Part shown: positions 24,814 to 34,089 of the stretch, in pieces
Position numbering within the stretch: the first letter of the stretch is position 1
Layout: each line of letters opens with the position of its first letter
NCBI RefSeq assembly: GCF_026241155.1
Contig: NZ_JAPFGP010000002.1
Coordinates: 62,001-126,000, forward strand
Length of the DNA: 64,000 bases
Direction: 5' to 3'
From: Paucibacter sp. PLA-PC-4
Lineage (GTDB): Bacteria; Pseudomonadota; Gammaproteobacteria; Burkholderiales; Burkholderiaceae_C
Made by a program: the position numbers and the translations under genes
The notes under the pieces: model-generated
What the model was told of the DNA's origin: nothing
What the model saw: only the letters and a program-made list of their open reading frames with translations
Database searches by the model: none

Positions 24814-25701
24814 ATGTATGAGAATAAAAAGCTGGGCTTCCTGTTCGTCCTGCCGTTCGTGCTGGGCGTGCTGTTGTTCAAGCTCTTCCCTTTCGTGATG
24901 AGCTTCGCGCTCAGCTTCACGCAGTACGACCTGATCGACCCACCTGAGTTCATCGGGCTGCAGAACTACCGCGAGCTCGCCGGCGACGATCCGCTGTTTC
25001 GCAAATCGCTGGGCGTGACCCTGCTGTTCGCGCTGCTGGCCGTGCCGCTGCGCGTGGGCTTCGCCTTGTTCATCGCCCATGTCTTGAACTTCAAGCTGCG
25101 CGGCATCAATTTCTTCCGTGCAGCCTTCTATATCCCCTCCATCCTCGGCGGCTCGATCGCAGTGGCCGTGCTGTGGCGCTTCATCTTCGCTAAGAACGGC
25201 CTGGTCAATCTGGTCCTGATCAAACTGGGCATTGAGCCGATCGCCTGGCTGGCCGATGAGCATTACTCGATGTGGACAATCGTGCTGTTGTTCACCTGGC
25301 AGTTCGGCTCGGCCATGGTGATCTTTCTGGCGGCGCTGCAGAACGTCTCGGTCTCGCTGTACGAGGCGGCCGAGTGTGACGGCGCCAGCAAGAGCCAGCA
25401 GTTCTGGAAGATCACGGTACCGCTGATCACACCGGTGATCTTCTTCAACATGATCATGCAGATGGTGCATGCCTTCCAGGAGTTCAACGGTCCTTACGCG
25501 ATCACCGAGGGAGGCCCGCTGCACTCGACCTACGTGCTTGCGCTTTATATATACGACCAGAGCTTCCGATTCTTCAATCTGGGCTATGGCGCGGCGCTGA
25601 GCTGGGTGCTGTTCGCCCTGGTTGGCGGGCTGGCGGCATTGTCGTTCTGGAGCTCCAAGTACTGGGTCTTCTACTCTGGCGAGAAGGAGAGCAAGCGATG
25701 A
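24814..25701 (+). CDS. togM: Oligogalacturonide ABC transporter permease TogM
   Basis: This is a 295-residue inner-membrane permease with six hydrophobic segments, of the MalF/UgpA sugar type. The cytoplasmic EAA loop that meets the ATPase is present (YEAAECDGASKSQQFWKITVPLITP). TogMNAB imports oligogalacturonides of low polymerisation degree in pectinolytic bacteria. The assignment to Tog rather than a generic sugar transporter rests on its place between kduD and ogl. Its stop overlaps togN (ATGA). Confidence 0.88.
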   Translation: MYENKKLGFLFVLPFVLGVLLFKLFPFVMSFALSFTQYDLIDPPEFIGLQNYRELAGDDPLFRKSLGVTLLFALLAVPLRVGFALFIAHVLNFKLRGINFFRAAFYIPSILGGSIAVAVLWRFIFAKNGLVNLVLIKLGIEPIAWLADEHYSMWTIVLLFTWQFGSAMVIFLAALQNVSVSLYEAAECDGASKSQQFWKITVPLITPVIFFNMIMQMVHAFQEFNGPYAITEGGPLHSTYVLALYIYDQSFRFFNLGYGAALSWVLFALVGGLAALSFWSSKYWVFYSGEKESKR

Positions 25702-26600
25702 GCCGCGCCGACGCCAAGTCCCTGGCGGGAGCCGTCAAACTGCCCTCGGCGCCGCGGGCACTCGCTCGCGACCGCGGCAACCCCTGGCTGCGCTATGTGG
25801 CGCTGATCGCGGTGGCCTTCGTGATGCTGTACCCGATGCTGTGGCTGATTGGGGCCTCGTTCAAGAGCAATGCCGAGATCTTCACCGAGGCCGGCTTCTG
25901 GCCCAGCCGGCTGGATTTCGGTGCCTATGCCAAAGGCTGGAAGACGAGCACCGAGTACACCTTCGCGACCTATTTCCTGAACAGCTTCCTGATCGCGATC
26001 CCCCGCATCATCGTGACCGTGATCTCCTGCGTGCTGGTGGCGTATGCCTTTGCCCGCTTCGAGTTCTGGGGAAAGAAACTGCTGTTCTCCATCATGATAG
26101 GGACGATGATGCTGCCGCTGATCGTGCTGCGGCTACCGCAGTACCTGATGTTCCGCGAAATCGGCTGGCTCGATTCCTATCTGCCGCTGATCATCCCCTC
26201 GGCCTTTGCCACCGACACCTTCTTCGTCTTCCTGCTGGTGCAGTTCTTGCGCGGCATTCCTCGCGATATGGAAGAGGCAGCACAGATCGACGGCTGCAAC
26301 GCATGGCAGCTGCTCTGGCACATCATCGTTCCGCTGCTAAAGCCGGCCATCATCTCGGTCATCGTGTTCCAGTTCATCTGGACCATGAACGACTTCATGG
26401 GCCCGCTGATCTACCTGGCCTCGGTCGAGAAGTACCCCGTGTCGCTGGCGCTGAAGATGAGCATAGGCGCGACCGAGGAGGTCGAATGGGCCAACGTCAT
26501 CGCGATCTCGGTCGTCGCGCTGATTCCCTCGGTGCTGGTGTTTTTTGCGGCGCAGAAGCACTTCATCGAAGGCGCCACATCGAGCGGCGTCAAGGGCTGA
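25698..26600 (+). CDS. togN: Oligogalacturonide ABC transporter permease TogN
   Basis: This is a 300-residue permease of the MalG type with a longer hydrophilic head (about 30 residues) and six membrane segments. The EAA loop is MEEAAQIDGCNAWQLLWHIIVPLLKPA. It pairs with TogM to form the channel. Translationally coupled to togM. togA follows after 30 bases. Confidence 0.88.
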   Translation: MSRADAKSLAGAVKLPSAPRALARDRGNPWLRYVALIAVAFVMLYPMLWLIGASFKSNAEIFTEAGFWPSRLDFGAYAKGWKTSTEYTFATYFLNSFLIAIPRIIVTVISCVLVAYAFARFEFWGKKLLFSIMIGTMMLPLIVLRLPQYLMFREIGWLDSYLPLIIPSAFATDTFFVFLLVQFLRGIPRDMEEAAQIDGCNAWQLLWHIIVPLLKPAIISVIVFQFIWTMNDFMGPLIYLASVEKYPVSLALKMSIGATEEVEWANVIAISVVALIPSVLVFFAAQKHFIEGATSSGVKG

Positions 26601-26630
26601 CACAGAACTACAAACGATTCGGAGACGACA

Positions 26631-27752
26631 GTGGCGCAGCTAAGCCTGAAAAAAATCGAGAAGGTCTACCCCAATGGCTTCAAGGCCGTGCACGGGGTCG
26701 ATCTGGAAGTGCGCGATGGCGAGTTCATGGTCTTCGTCGGTCCCTCGGGCTGCGCCAAGAGCACCCTGCTGCGCATGATTGCCGGCCTGGAGACTATCAG
26801 CGGCGGCGAGCTGAGGATTGGCGATCAGCGCGTTAATGAGCTGGCACCCAAGCAGCGCGGCATCGCGATGGTGTTCCAGAACTATGCGCTGTACCCGCAT
26901 ATGAAGGTCTACGACAATCTGGCCTTCGGCCTGAAGCTAGCCGGCACGCCCAAGGCCGAGCTCGATCAGCGCGTGCGCCATGCCGCCCAGCTGCTGGAGA
27001 TGGAGCATCTGCTGGATCGCTATCCCAAGCAGCTCAGCGGCGGCCAGGCCCAGCGCGTGGCGGTGGGCCGGGCTATCGTCAAGAAGCCCGAGGTCTTTCT
27101 GTTCGACGAGCCGCTGTCCAATCTGGACGCCAAGCTACGCGCCGCGATGCGGGTTCGACTCACCGAGCTGCACCGCACCCTGCGCGAGGCGGGCCAACCG
27201 GCCACCACCATCTATGTGACCCACGACCAGGTTGAGGCGATGACCATGGGCGAGCGCATCTGCGTGCTCAAGGAAGGCGTGATCCAGCAGGTCGACACAC
27301 CCACCGCGCTGTACGACCGTCCGGCCAATGCCTTTGTCGCCAGCTTCATTGGCTCGCCCGAGATGAACATCCACGACGCCACGCTGCAGAGCCAGGGCGC
27401 CGGCCTGGCCATTGCGATCGGGGACCAGGTTTTGCCGCTTCCAGAGGCCAAGGCGGCCAAGCTCACGGGGCGCGGCGCGGCCATCAAGTTCGGTCTGCGG
27501 CCCGAGCATGTGTCCTCGCTGCCGCGGCCCGGCAGCGTCGAGGTGCCCAGCACGCTGCGCTTCATGGAGCATATGGGCAGCGAGGTGTTCGTGCATTTCG
27601 ACATCGGCAAGGTGCCGATGACGGCCCGCGTGCCGGCCGATCAGCTCGGGGGGCTGGGTGAGAAAACGCGCGGCGCCGCCCATAACTTCTGGCTGCAGCT
27701 CAATCAGGCCCACCTCTTCGACGCCGCCAGCGGCGCCAACCTGCTGCTCTGA
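26631..27752 (+). CDS. togA: Oligogalacturonide ABC transporter ATPase TogA
   Basis: This is a 373-residue MalK/MsmX-type ATPase. The nucleotide-binding domain (about 1-240) has Walker A GPSGCAKST, Q-loop MVFQNYALYPHM, ABC signature LSGGQAQRVAVGRA, Walker B VFLFDEPLSNLDA and H-loop TIYVTHDQVEAMT. The C-terminal TOBE/OB domain follows. In Walker A the residue before Lys is Ala rather than the usual Gly, seen directly in the codon GCC. The start is a GTG behind GGAGACGAC. togB starts one base past the stop. Confidence 0.9.
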   Translation: MAQLSLKKIEKVYPNGFKAVHGVDLEVRDGEFMVFVGPSGCAKSTLLRMIAGLETISGGELRIGDQRVNELAPKQRGIAMVFQNYALYPHMKVYDNLAFGLKLAGTPKAELDQRVRHAAQLLEMEHLLDRYPKQLSGGQAQRVAVGRAIVKKPEVFLFDEPLSNLDAKLRAAMRVRLTELHRTLREAGQPATTIYVTHDQVEAMTMGERICVLKEGVIQQVDTPTALYDRPANAFVASFIGSPEMNIHDATLQSQGAGLAIAIGDQVLPLPEAKAAKLTGRGAAIKFGLRPEHVSSLPRPGSVEVPSTLRFMEHMGSEVFVHFDIGKVPMTARVPADQLGGLGEKTRGAAHNFWLQLNQAHLFDAASGANLLL

Positions 27753-27753
27753 C

Positions 27754-29043
27754 ATGCCGATTAGAAAGCTCTCTTTCATCGCAGCCGCGCTCCTATTGAC
27801 CTTTCCGGCCTGGGCGCAGGACTCGACCGTGCTGCGTTTCTCCTGGTGGGGCGGCGCGGGCCGGCATGAGGCCACGCTGAAGGCGATTGCCGCCTTCGAG
27901 CGCCGCAACCCCGGCCTGAAGATCAAGGCCGAGTACATGGGTTTCAACGGATACCTGGAGCGCCTGACGACCCAGATCGCCGGCCGCTCCGAGCCCGATG
28001 TGATGCAGATCAACTGGGCCTGGCTGGGCATGTTCTCCAAGCGCGGCAACGGTTTCACCGATTTGCAAGCCTACCGCTCGCAACTGGCCCTGCATCAGTT
28101 CGACGCCGCCGATCTTGAACTGGGCCGCGTGGCCGGCAAGCTCAATGCATTGCCGGTGTCCTACAGCGCCCGCGTGCTGCTGTGGAACGAGGCGGCGCTG
28201 GCGCGTGCCGGGCTGTCGGTGCCCAAGACCTGGGACGAGCTGTTCGCGGCCGGCCGTGTCTTCAAGGCCAAGTACGGCGACAAGGCGTATCCGCTGGACG
28301 GCGAGCTCTACGACATGATGCTGCTGGCGCAGAGCTATGTGCAGCAAAAGCACGGCACGCCCTACGTTGACCCGACCCAGCCGCGCGTCGCGATGAGCCC
28401 GGCTGCTGCGCTGGAATGGGTGCAGACCTACCGCCGCCTGATCACCGAGCATGTGGCTGTGCCGCTGCCGCTGCGCGCCAGCCTTGGCGGCGCCGAGAAG
28501 CCCACCGAGCAGCAGCAGGACTGGGTGCTCGGCAACTGGGCCGGCAACTACACCTGGGACTCGGTGATCGCGCTGCGCGCCAGTACCTTGAACAAGCAGC
28601 AAAAGCTGGTGCTGGGCGACTTCCCGACCCTACCCGGCGCCGGCAACAGCGGCATGTTCGGCAGGCCCACGCTCATGTATGCGGTGGGCCGCAACAGCAA
28701 GCAGCCAGAGTTGGCCGCGCGCTTCGTCAACTTCTTGCTGACCGACCCCGAGGCTGCCGAGATCCTGGGCCGCAGCCGTGGCGTGCCGGCCGCCGCCAAC
28801 AGCTTCGAGCTGCTGCTGAAGGCCGGCAAGCTGCCGTCTCTGGAACTGGCTGCCCACGAGCAGGTCAAGGCCCAGCGCCAGGCCGGCCGGGTGCCCATGC
28901 CCTCGAAGCTGTTCGAGCATGCACGCTTCCATAAATTCATGCGCGAGGTCTTTGAGACTGTCGCCTATGGCAAGACCACGGACCAGGAGGCCGCGCGCCG
29001 CCTGGTTGAAGAGGGCAATGCCCTGCTCAACCGGATCAAGTGA
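27754..29043 (+). CDS. togB: Oligogalacturonide-binding protein TogB
   Basis: This is a 429-residue periplasmic family 1 solute-binding protein with a signal peptide (MPIRKLSFIAAALLLTFPAWA). The mature start LRFSWWGGAGRHEATLKAI is typical of oligogalacturonide receptors, and EPDVMQINWAWLGMFSKRG and GNWAGNYTWDSV supply aromatic residues of the sugar cleft. The ATG is one base after the togA stop; longer in-frame starts overlap togA and hide the signal peptide. ogl begins two bases after its stop. Confidence 0.9.
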   Translation: MPIRKLSFIAAALLLTFPAWAQDSTVLRFSWWGGAGRHEATLKAIAAFERRNPGLKIKAEYMGFNGYLERLTTQIAGRSEPDVMQINWAWLGMFSKRGNGFTDLQAYRSQLALHQFDAADLELGRVAGKLNALPVSYSARVLLWNEAALARAGLSVPKTWDELFAAGRVFKAKYGDKAYPLDGELYDMMLLAQSYVQQKHGTPYVDPTQPRVAMSPAAALEWVQTYRRLITEHVAVPLPLRASLGGAEKPTEQQQDWVLGNWAGNYTWDSVIALRASTLNKQQKLVLGDFPTLPGAGNSGMFGRPTLMYAVGRNSKQPELAARFVNFLLTDPEAAEILGRSRGVPAAANSFELLLKAGKLPSLELAAHEQVKAQRQAGRVPMPSKLFEHARFHKFMREVFETVAYGKTTDQEAARRLVEEGNALLNRIK

Positions 29044-29044
29044 G

Positions 29045-30199
29045 ATGAAAGCCACCGAAAGACAGCTGAAGTTCGTCAGCCAGCAGGATCCCGACACCGG
29101 CGCCCGGGTGACCCGGCTCACGCCGCTGGACGTGACCTGTCATCGCAACTATTTCTATCAGAAGTGCTTCACCAACGATGGCGGCAAGCTGCTGTTTGCC
29201 GGGGAGTTCGGCCCGGGAAAGTACTGGAACTACCAGCTGCTGGACCTGCAATCGCAAGTTGCCACGCAACTGACCGACCAGCCCGGCGAGAACACCTTCG
29301 GCGGCTTTCTGTCGCCCGATGACCGGCACCTCTATTTCGTGCGCGCCGAACGCCAGCTGATCCGCCTGGCCCTGGCCGATCTGAGCGAGGAGGTGGTCTA
29401 CACGGTGCCGCAGGGCTGGGTGGGCTATGGCACCTGGGTCAGCAACAGCGCCTGCAACAAGATGGTCGGCATCGAGATCCATGCCGATGACTGGTTCCCG
29501 TTGAACACCTGGCAGAAGTTCAACGAGATGTTCCATCAGAAGCCACGCTGCCGGCTCTTCAGCGTAGATCTGAAGACCGGGGAGCGCACGGTCATCCTGG
29601 AGCAGCAAGGATGGTTGGGCCATCCGCAGTACCGCCCCTTCGACGACCACACGGTGGCCTATTGTCACGAGGGTCCACATGACCTGATCGATGCCCGTAT
29701 GTGGTTCATCAACGAGGACGGCACGAACCGCCGCTGCGGCAAAGAACACAGCAAGGGCGAGAGCTGTACCCACGAGTTCTGGGTGCCTGACGGCAGCGCG
29801 ATGATTTATGTGTCATACGACCACAGCTCGCCCGAACGCTGGATCTGCAGCCTCGATCCAGTCACGTTGGAGAACAGGGTGCTGACGGCGATGCCACAGT
29901 GCTCGCACCTGATGAGCAACCATGACGGCACGCTGATCGTCGGCGACGGTTGCGGCAAGGTCAGCGGCGATGCCAGCGCCAGCAACGAGATGCTGAGCGG
30001 CGACCCCTATCTGCATCTGTTTGACCTGAAGGCCGGAACGACCCGGCCGATCGCGCGCCACGACAGCGGATGGGACGTCTACAAGGACAGCCGCCAAGTC
30101 ACCCATCCGCATCCGAGCTTCACGCCCGACCAAAAACAGGTGCTGTTCAGCTGCGACAAGGAGTCGGGCGAGCCTGCGCTCTACCTGGCCGATCTGTGA
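29045..30199 (+). CDS. ogl: Oligogalacturonate lyase (PL22)
   Basis: This is a 384-residue cytoplasmic beta-propeller lyase (no signal peptide), near the usual 388. It cuts galacturonate dimers and short oligomers to 4-deoxy-5-keto uronate precursors. The Mn-binding cluster is seen in CSHLMSNHDG and QVTHPHPSFTPDQ, matching the Gln-x2-His-x-His ligand pattern of known PL22 enzymes. The start ATG lies two bases past the togB stop. The end overlaps the GTG start of the CE8-PL1 gene (GTGA). Its product is the substrate for KdgF. Confidence 0.94.
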   Translation: MKATERQLKFVSQQDPDTGARVTRLTPLDVTCHRNYFYQKCFTNDGGKLLFAGEFGPGKYWNYQLLDLQSQVATQLTDQPGENTFGGFLSPDDRHLYFVRAERQLIRLALADLSEEVVYTVPQGWVGYGTWVSNSACNKMVGIEIHADDWFPLNTWQKFNEMFHQKPRCRLFSVDLKTGERTVILEQQGWLGHPQYRPFDDHTVAYCHEGPHDLIDARMWFINEDGTNRRCGKEHSKGESCTHEFWVPDGSAMIYVSYDHSSPERWICSLDPVTLENRVLTAMPQCSHLMSNHDGTLIVGDGCGKVSGDASASNEMLSGDPYLHLFDLKAGTTRPIARHDSGWDVYKDSRQVTHPHPSFTPDQKQVLFSCDKESGEPALYLADL

Positions 30200-32490
30200 G
30201 GCGGCTTGCTGCTTTGCTGCTCGCCGTGGTGGGTGCGGCAGCGCAGGCTCATGGGCCGCTGCGACCTCAGCTCGACGACGCCCAGGCAGCGCGGCTGCGC
30301 GTCGAGGACTGGCTGCAAGGGTGGCAGCCACAGCCGCTTGAGCCCAGGGCCTGGACGCCCGACTTCGTGGTCGCTGCGGACGGAAGCGGCACACACGGCA
30401 GCTTGCAGGCCGCGCTGGATGCCTTGCCTCGCCAAGGGCGTCGCCACTACATCCGGCTCAAGCCTGGCACCTACCGCGAACAGATCTGCCTGCGCGACAA
30501 GGCGCCGCTGACGCTTTACGGCGACCCGGGTGCCGTCATCGTAGCCGGCCACTACAACGCCCAGCCCAAGCCGGCCGGGCAGGCGATCAATGCCTGCACG
30601 CCGCACCAGGAAGGCGCCAGCTATGGCACGGCCGGCAGCGCCACCGCGATGCTGTTCGGCGACGAGTTGCAGCTGGCCGACCTAACGATTGCCAATGATG
30701 CGATGGACGCGGTGCGTCTGGGCCAGGGCTATCCGGCCGGAGCCGGCGAGGCCGGTGGCGCCCAGGCCGTGGCGCTAATGATCCGGGGTGACCGCATCCA
30801 ACTGCAGCGTCTGCGCCTGTTGGGCCATCAGGACACCTTTTACGCGGCAGGCAGCGGTCGCATCCATGTCAGCGACAGCCTGATTGCAGGCGATGTGGAC
30901 TTCATCTTCGGCGACGCCCGCCTGGTGATTGCGCGCAGCGAGATCCTTAGCCGCGCCGGCCGTCGCGCGCCGGCTCAGGACGGTCACGTGCTGGCACCCA
31001 GCACGCCGCCAGGACGCGAGCATGGCTTCCTGATCATCAACAGCCGGCTGCTGGCCGAGCCGGGCATTGGCGAGGCTCGCGTCTCGCTGGGGCGGGCCTG
31101 GGATCAGGCAGTCAGGCCTGGCACCTGGCAGTCCGGGCTCTCGCCGAACGCTCAGGCCTTGATACGCGACAGCGAGCTGGGCCACCACATCGGACCCTGG
31201 AGCGCTTCGACCTCGCGCCGTCCCTTCGACGCCGCGCACAACCGCATGGCCGAATACCGCAACCGCGCCGCGCCGCGCGACTGGGGTCGCGAGATCTTGG
31301 CGTTGGACGACGGCTGGGCGGCGGCCGAGGGCGGCACCACGGGCGGCGCTGCGGCCGTGCCTGCCGATGTCTACCGAGTGCGAGACCGCGCCGAACTGGA
31401 GGCTGCGCTGGCGGCCGGGCAGCGGCCCAAGATCATCTACCTGCTGGCTCGCATCGATCTGAGCAGCGACGCCGCCGGCCGGCGGCTGGGCTACGAAGAC
31501 TACCGCGACCCGGGCTTCGACTTTGAAGCCTTTTTGCGCGCCTACGATCCGGCAGTCTGGGGCCGCAAGCCGCCCGAAGGGCTGCTGGAGGAGGCGCGCA
31601 AGCGATCTGTGCAGGCCCAGGCCCAGCGCGTCGTGCTGCGCATCCCGTCCAACACCACGCTGGTTGGCGCAGCGCCGGGTGCGGGCTTCATCAACGGCAT
31701 GCTGATGCTGGACAAGGTGGACAACATTATTCTGCGCGGCCTGCAGTTCGCCGATGCCTACGACTTCTTCCCGGCCTGGGATCCGCTCGACGGCGCGGCC
31801 GGCGAATGGAACTCTGAGTACGACACCGTCGCATTGCGCGGCGCGACGCATGTGTGGGTAGACCATTGCAGCTTCGACGACGGCGCGCGCGCGGATCGCC
31901 AGGCGCGCGTCGCGCTGGGCCGGCCGATGCAGCACCATGACGGACTGCTGGACATCACCCAGCAGTCCGACTTCGTGACCATCTCATGGAACCATTTCTC
32001 GCGCCACGATAAGACCAGCCTGGTCGGCGGTAGCGACAAGCACACGGGCGACGCTGGCCGGCTGCGCGTGAGCCTGCATCACAACCGCTGGGAGGCGCTG
32101 ATGGAGCGCACGCCAAGGGTACGCTACGGCCAGGTCCATCTCTACAACAATCTGTTTATGGCCCGCAGCGACGGCGACTACCCCTATGGCTACTCGATAG
32201 GCATAGGCCTGGCCTCGCGCATTTTCAGTGAGCGCAATGTCTGGGAGACCCCGGCGGAGATCCCGGCGGCACGGCTGGCCCGGGTTCTCAAGGGGCAGGT
32301 CTTCAGCGATCGCGAGTCGCTGCACAACGGCCGGCCATTGGACCTGGGCGCTGCGCTGCGCGCCGCCGGGGCGGAGCTGGGTGGCGATGTCGGCTGGCAG
32401 CCGCGTCTGCACGGGCCGCTGGATCCGGTCGAAGCGGTCGCGGCACGGGTTCGTGCCGGGGCCGGCGCGGCGATAATCCAGCACAATTGA
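30196..32490 (+). CDS. Secreted bifunctional pectin methylesterase - pectate lyase (CE8-PL1)
   Basis: This 764-residue protein has the same two activities as the gene at 16034 but in reverse order. The signal peptide MRRLAALLLAVVGAAAQA is revealed by choosing the GTG that overlaps the ogl stop; the longer start at 30070 would bury it. The CE8 domain (about 55-370) has HQDTF at 211-215 and AGDVDFIFGD with catalytic Asp235. The PL1 domain (about 390-740) has WVDH at 554-557 and RTPRVRYGQ at 638-646. There is a very short linker and no Ig-like domain. It is coupled to a cytoplasmic enzyme gene although itself exported. kdgR starts 30 bases downstream. Confidence 0.9.
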   Translation: MRRLAALLLAVVGAAAQAHGPLRPQLDDAQAARLRVEDWLQGWQPQPLEPRAWTPDFVVAADGSGTHGSLQAALDALPRQGRRHYIRLKPGTYREQICLRDKAPLTLYGDPGAVIVAGHYNAQPKPAGQAINACTPHQEGASYGTAGSATAMLFGDELQLADLTIANDAMDAVRLGQGYPAGAGEAGGAQAVALMIRGDRIQLQRLRLLGHQDTFYAAGSGRIHVSDSLIAGDVDFIFGDARLVIARSEILSRAGRRAPAQDGHVLAPSTPPGREHGFLIINSRLLAEPGIGEARVSLGRAWDQAVRPGTWQSGLSPNAQALIRDSELGHHIGPWSASTSRRPFDAAHNRMAEYRNRAAPRDWGREILALDDGWAAAEGGTTGGAAAVPADVYRVRDRAELEAALAAGQRPKIIYLLARIDLSSDAAGRRLGYEDYRDPGFDFEAFLRAYDPAVWGRKPPEGLLEEARKRSVQAQAQRVVLRIPSNTTLVGAAPGAGFINGMLMLDKVDNIILRGLQFADAYDFFPAWDPLDGAAGEWNSEYDTVALRGATHVWVDHCSFDDGARADRQARVALGRPMQHHDGLLDITQQSDFVTISWNHFSRHDKTSLVGGSDKHTGDAGRLRVSLHHNRWEALMERTPRVRYGQVHLYNNLFMARSDGDYPYGYSIGIGLASRIFSERNVWETPAEIPAARLARVLKGQVFSDRESLHNGRPLDLGAALRAAGAELGGDVGWQPRLHGPLDPVEAVAARVRAGAGAAIIQHN

Positions 32491-32520
32491 AACGCCAGAC
32501 CAAACAAAGCGAAACACCGC

Positions 32521-33345
32521 ATGGATGACGATCTGAACGACGGCAAGCAGCAACCGGAATCGGTGGCGGCGGTGCTCAAAGTATTTGCCATCCTGCAGGC
32601 ACTGTCCGAACGCAGCGAGACCGGTATCTCCGATCTTTCGGTGCGCCTAGCCATGCCCAAGGCCACGGTCTACCGTTTTCTGCAGACCATGATGACCCTG
32701 GGCTATGTGCGCCAGGAGGCCGACAGCGAGCGCTACGGCCTGACAATGAAGGCCTTCGAGCTGGGTACCAAGGCGCTCCAATACCCGGAGCTGATCGATC
32801 TGGCCAAGCACCATATGCAGATGCTGGCCGACGCTACCGGCGAGACGGTCCACTTGGGCACCTTGATCGACAGCGAGATCATCTATGTCCACAAGGTCGA
32901 TTCGCGCCACATGCTGGGCATGTATTCGCGCGTCGGCCGGCGCGCTCCGCTGCACTGCACCGCGATCGGCAAGGTGCTGATGGCTTGGGAGCATCCGCAG
33001 CGCCGCGAGCGCATCCTGCAGGGCGCCGAGTTCAAGCGCTTTCGCGACAAGACCATTGTCGAGCCGGCCGCCTTCCAGGCCGAGCTGGATCGCGTCAAGG
33101 CCCAGGGCTTCGGCGAGGATCGCGAGGAGTTCGACGACCACATCCGCTGCCTGGGTGTGCCTATCTTCGACCGGCTGAACCAGCCGATCGCGGGTTTGAG
33201 CGTTTCCTTCCCGACCTTCCGCTACGACGAGGCCAAGGAGGGCGAGGTGGTGGCTATGCTGCAAGGCGCCAGCCGCGACATCTCGGCGCGCCTGGGTTGC
33301 ACGCAGTTCCCGCTCGACCCGCCGGCCAAGGCCGCGCGCGCCTGA
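32521..33345 (+). CDS. kdgR: IclR-family repressor KdgR
   Basis: This is a 274-residue regulator resembling E. coli/Dickeya KdgR along its whole length. The N-terminal winged helix (about 15-80) includes SVAAVLKVFAILQALSER and the recognition helix KATVYRFLQTMMTLGYV. The effector domain carries KVDSRHMLGMYSRVGRRAPLH, GIclR-type CTAIGKVLMAW and IRCLGVPIFDRLNQPIAGLSVSFPT. KdgR represses pectin genes until 2-keto-3-deoxygluconate binds. Two sites matching its known operator lie at 13739 and 23846. It ends the kduD-tog-ogl operon and so is likely part of its own regulon. The GntR gene begins two bases after its stop. Confidence 0.94.
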   Translation: MDDDLNDGKQQPESVAAVLKVFAILQALSERSETGISDLSVRLAMPKATVYRFLQTMMTLGYVRQEADSERYGLTMKAFELGTKALQYPELIDLAKHHMQMLADATGETVHLGTLIDSEIIYVHKVDSRHMLGMYSRVGRRAPLHCTAIGKVLMAWEHPQRRERILQGAEFKRFRDKTIVEPAAFQAELDRVKAQGFGEDREEFDDHIRCLGVPIFDRLNQPIAGLSVSFPTFRYDEAKEGEVVAMLQGASRDISARLGCTQFPLDPPAKAARA

Positions 33346-33347
33346 AC

Positions 33348-34085
33348 TTGAACGCCATCACCGGCCGACGGCGCCCCAAGACCCTGGCCCTGGGCCTCGT
33401 CGAGGCGCTGGGCGATCGCATCCGCGAAGGCCGACTCAATGCCGGCGACAAGCTGCCCACCGAGGCGGCCATCATGGCCGAGTTCGAGGTTAGCCGAACC
33501 GTGGTGCGCGAGGCCATCTCCAAGCTGCAGGCTGCCGGCCTGGTCGAGACTCGACACGGCATCGGCACTTTCGTGCTGGGTTTGGGCGAGGGCGCCGCAT
33601 TTCGCATCGCCCCTGATCAGATGGGTACGCTCACCGATGTGGTTGCGGTGTTGGAGCTGCGTATCGGCGTCGAGACGGAGGCGGCGGCGCTGGCTGCGCA
33701 GCGCCGCAGCGGGGACCAGTTGGCTGCGATGCAAGAAGCACTGGCCGCGTTTGCCGCGGCCGCCCAGGCTGGGCGCGATGCGGTGGCGGCCGATTTCCAG
33801 TTCCATCTGGAGATCGCCCGCGCCACCGGAAATCCGCATTTCGAGCAGCTGATGGGTACGCTAGGTGCGCCCAGCATCCCGCGCGCGCGCCTTCCGGGCC
33901 TTGATAGCGTGGCTCCGGCCGAGCGCCTGGCCTATCTGACGCGCGTCAACGCCGAGCACGAGCACATCCTCGATGCGATCAGCGCGCAGGACCCCGAGGC
34001 CGCCCGCGCGGCGATGCGCACCCACCTGGCAAACAGCCGCGAGCGCAGGAGGCGCGCGGCGCTGGCGGCGGCTGGCGGCGAGTAG
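33348..34085 (+). CDS. GntR/FadR-subfamily (FCD) transcriptional regulator
   Basis: This is a 245-residue regulator. The N-terminal GntR winged helix contains RIREGRLNAGDKLPTEAAIMAEFEVSRTVVREAISKLQAAGLVETRHGIGTFV in segments typical of the family. The C-terminal all-helical FCD domain has metal-site residues in AADFQFHLEIARATGNPHF and NAEHEHILDAISAQDPEAARAAMRTHL. No ATG fits; a TTG two bases after the kdgR stop is the probable start, so it is translated by coupling. An operator of the TTGTA-n8-TACAA kind lies before the aldarate operon at 35138. A role as the sugar-acid sensor for that operon is inferred. Confidence 0.88.
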   Translation: MNAITGRRRPKTLALGLVEALGDRIREGRLNAGDKLPTEAAIMAEFEVSRTVVREAISKLQAAGLVETRHGIGTFVLGLGEGAAFRIAPDQMGTLTDVVAVLELRIGVETEAAALAAQRRSGDQLAAMQEALAAFAAAAQAGRDAVAADFQFHLEIARATGNPHFEQLMGTLGAPSIPRARLPGLDSVAPAERLAYLTRVNAEHEHILDAISAQDPEAARAAMRTHLANSRERRRRAALAAAGGE

Positions 34086-34089
34086 CCGG

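Noticed and set aside
32485-32520. GAAACG...GAAACACC repeats before kdgR as an autoregulatory KdgR box
   Set aside because: Only half-sites in the same direction are present and there is no inverted partner TGTTTC, so the operator cannot be supported.
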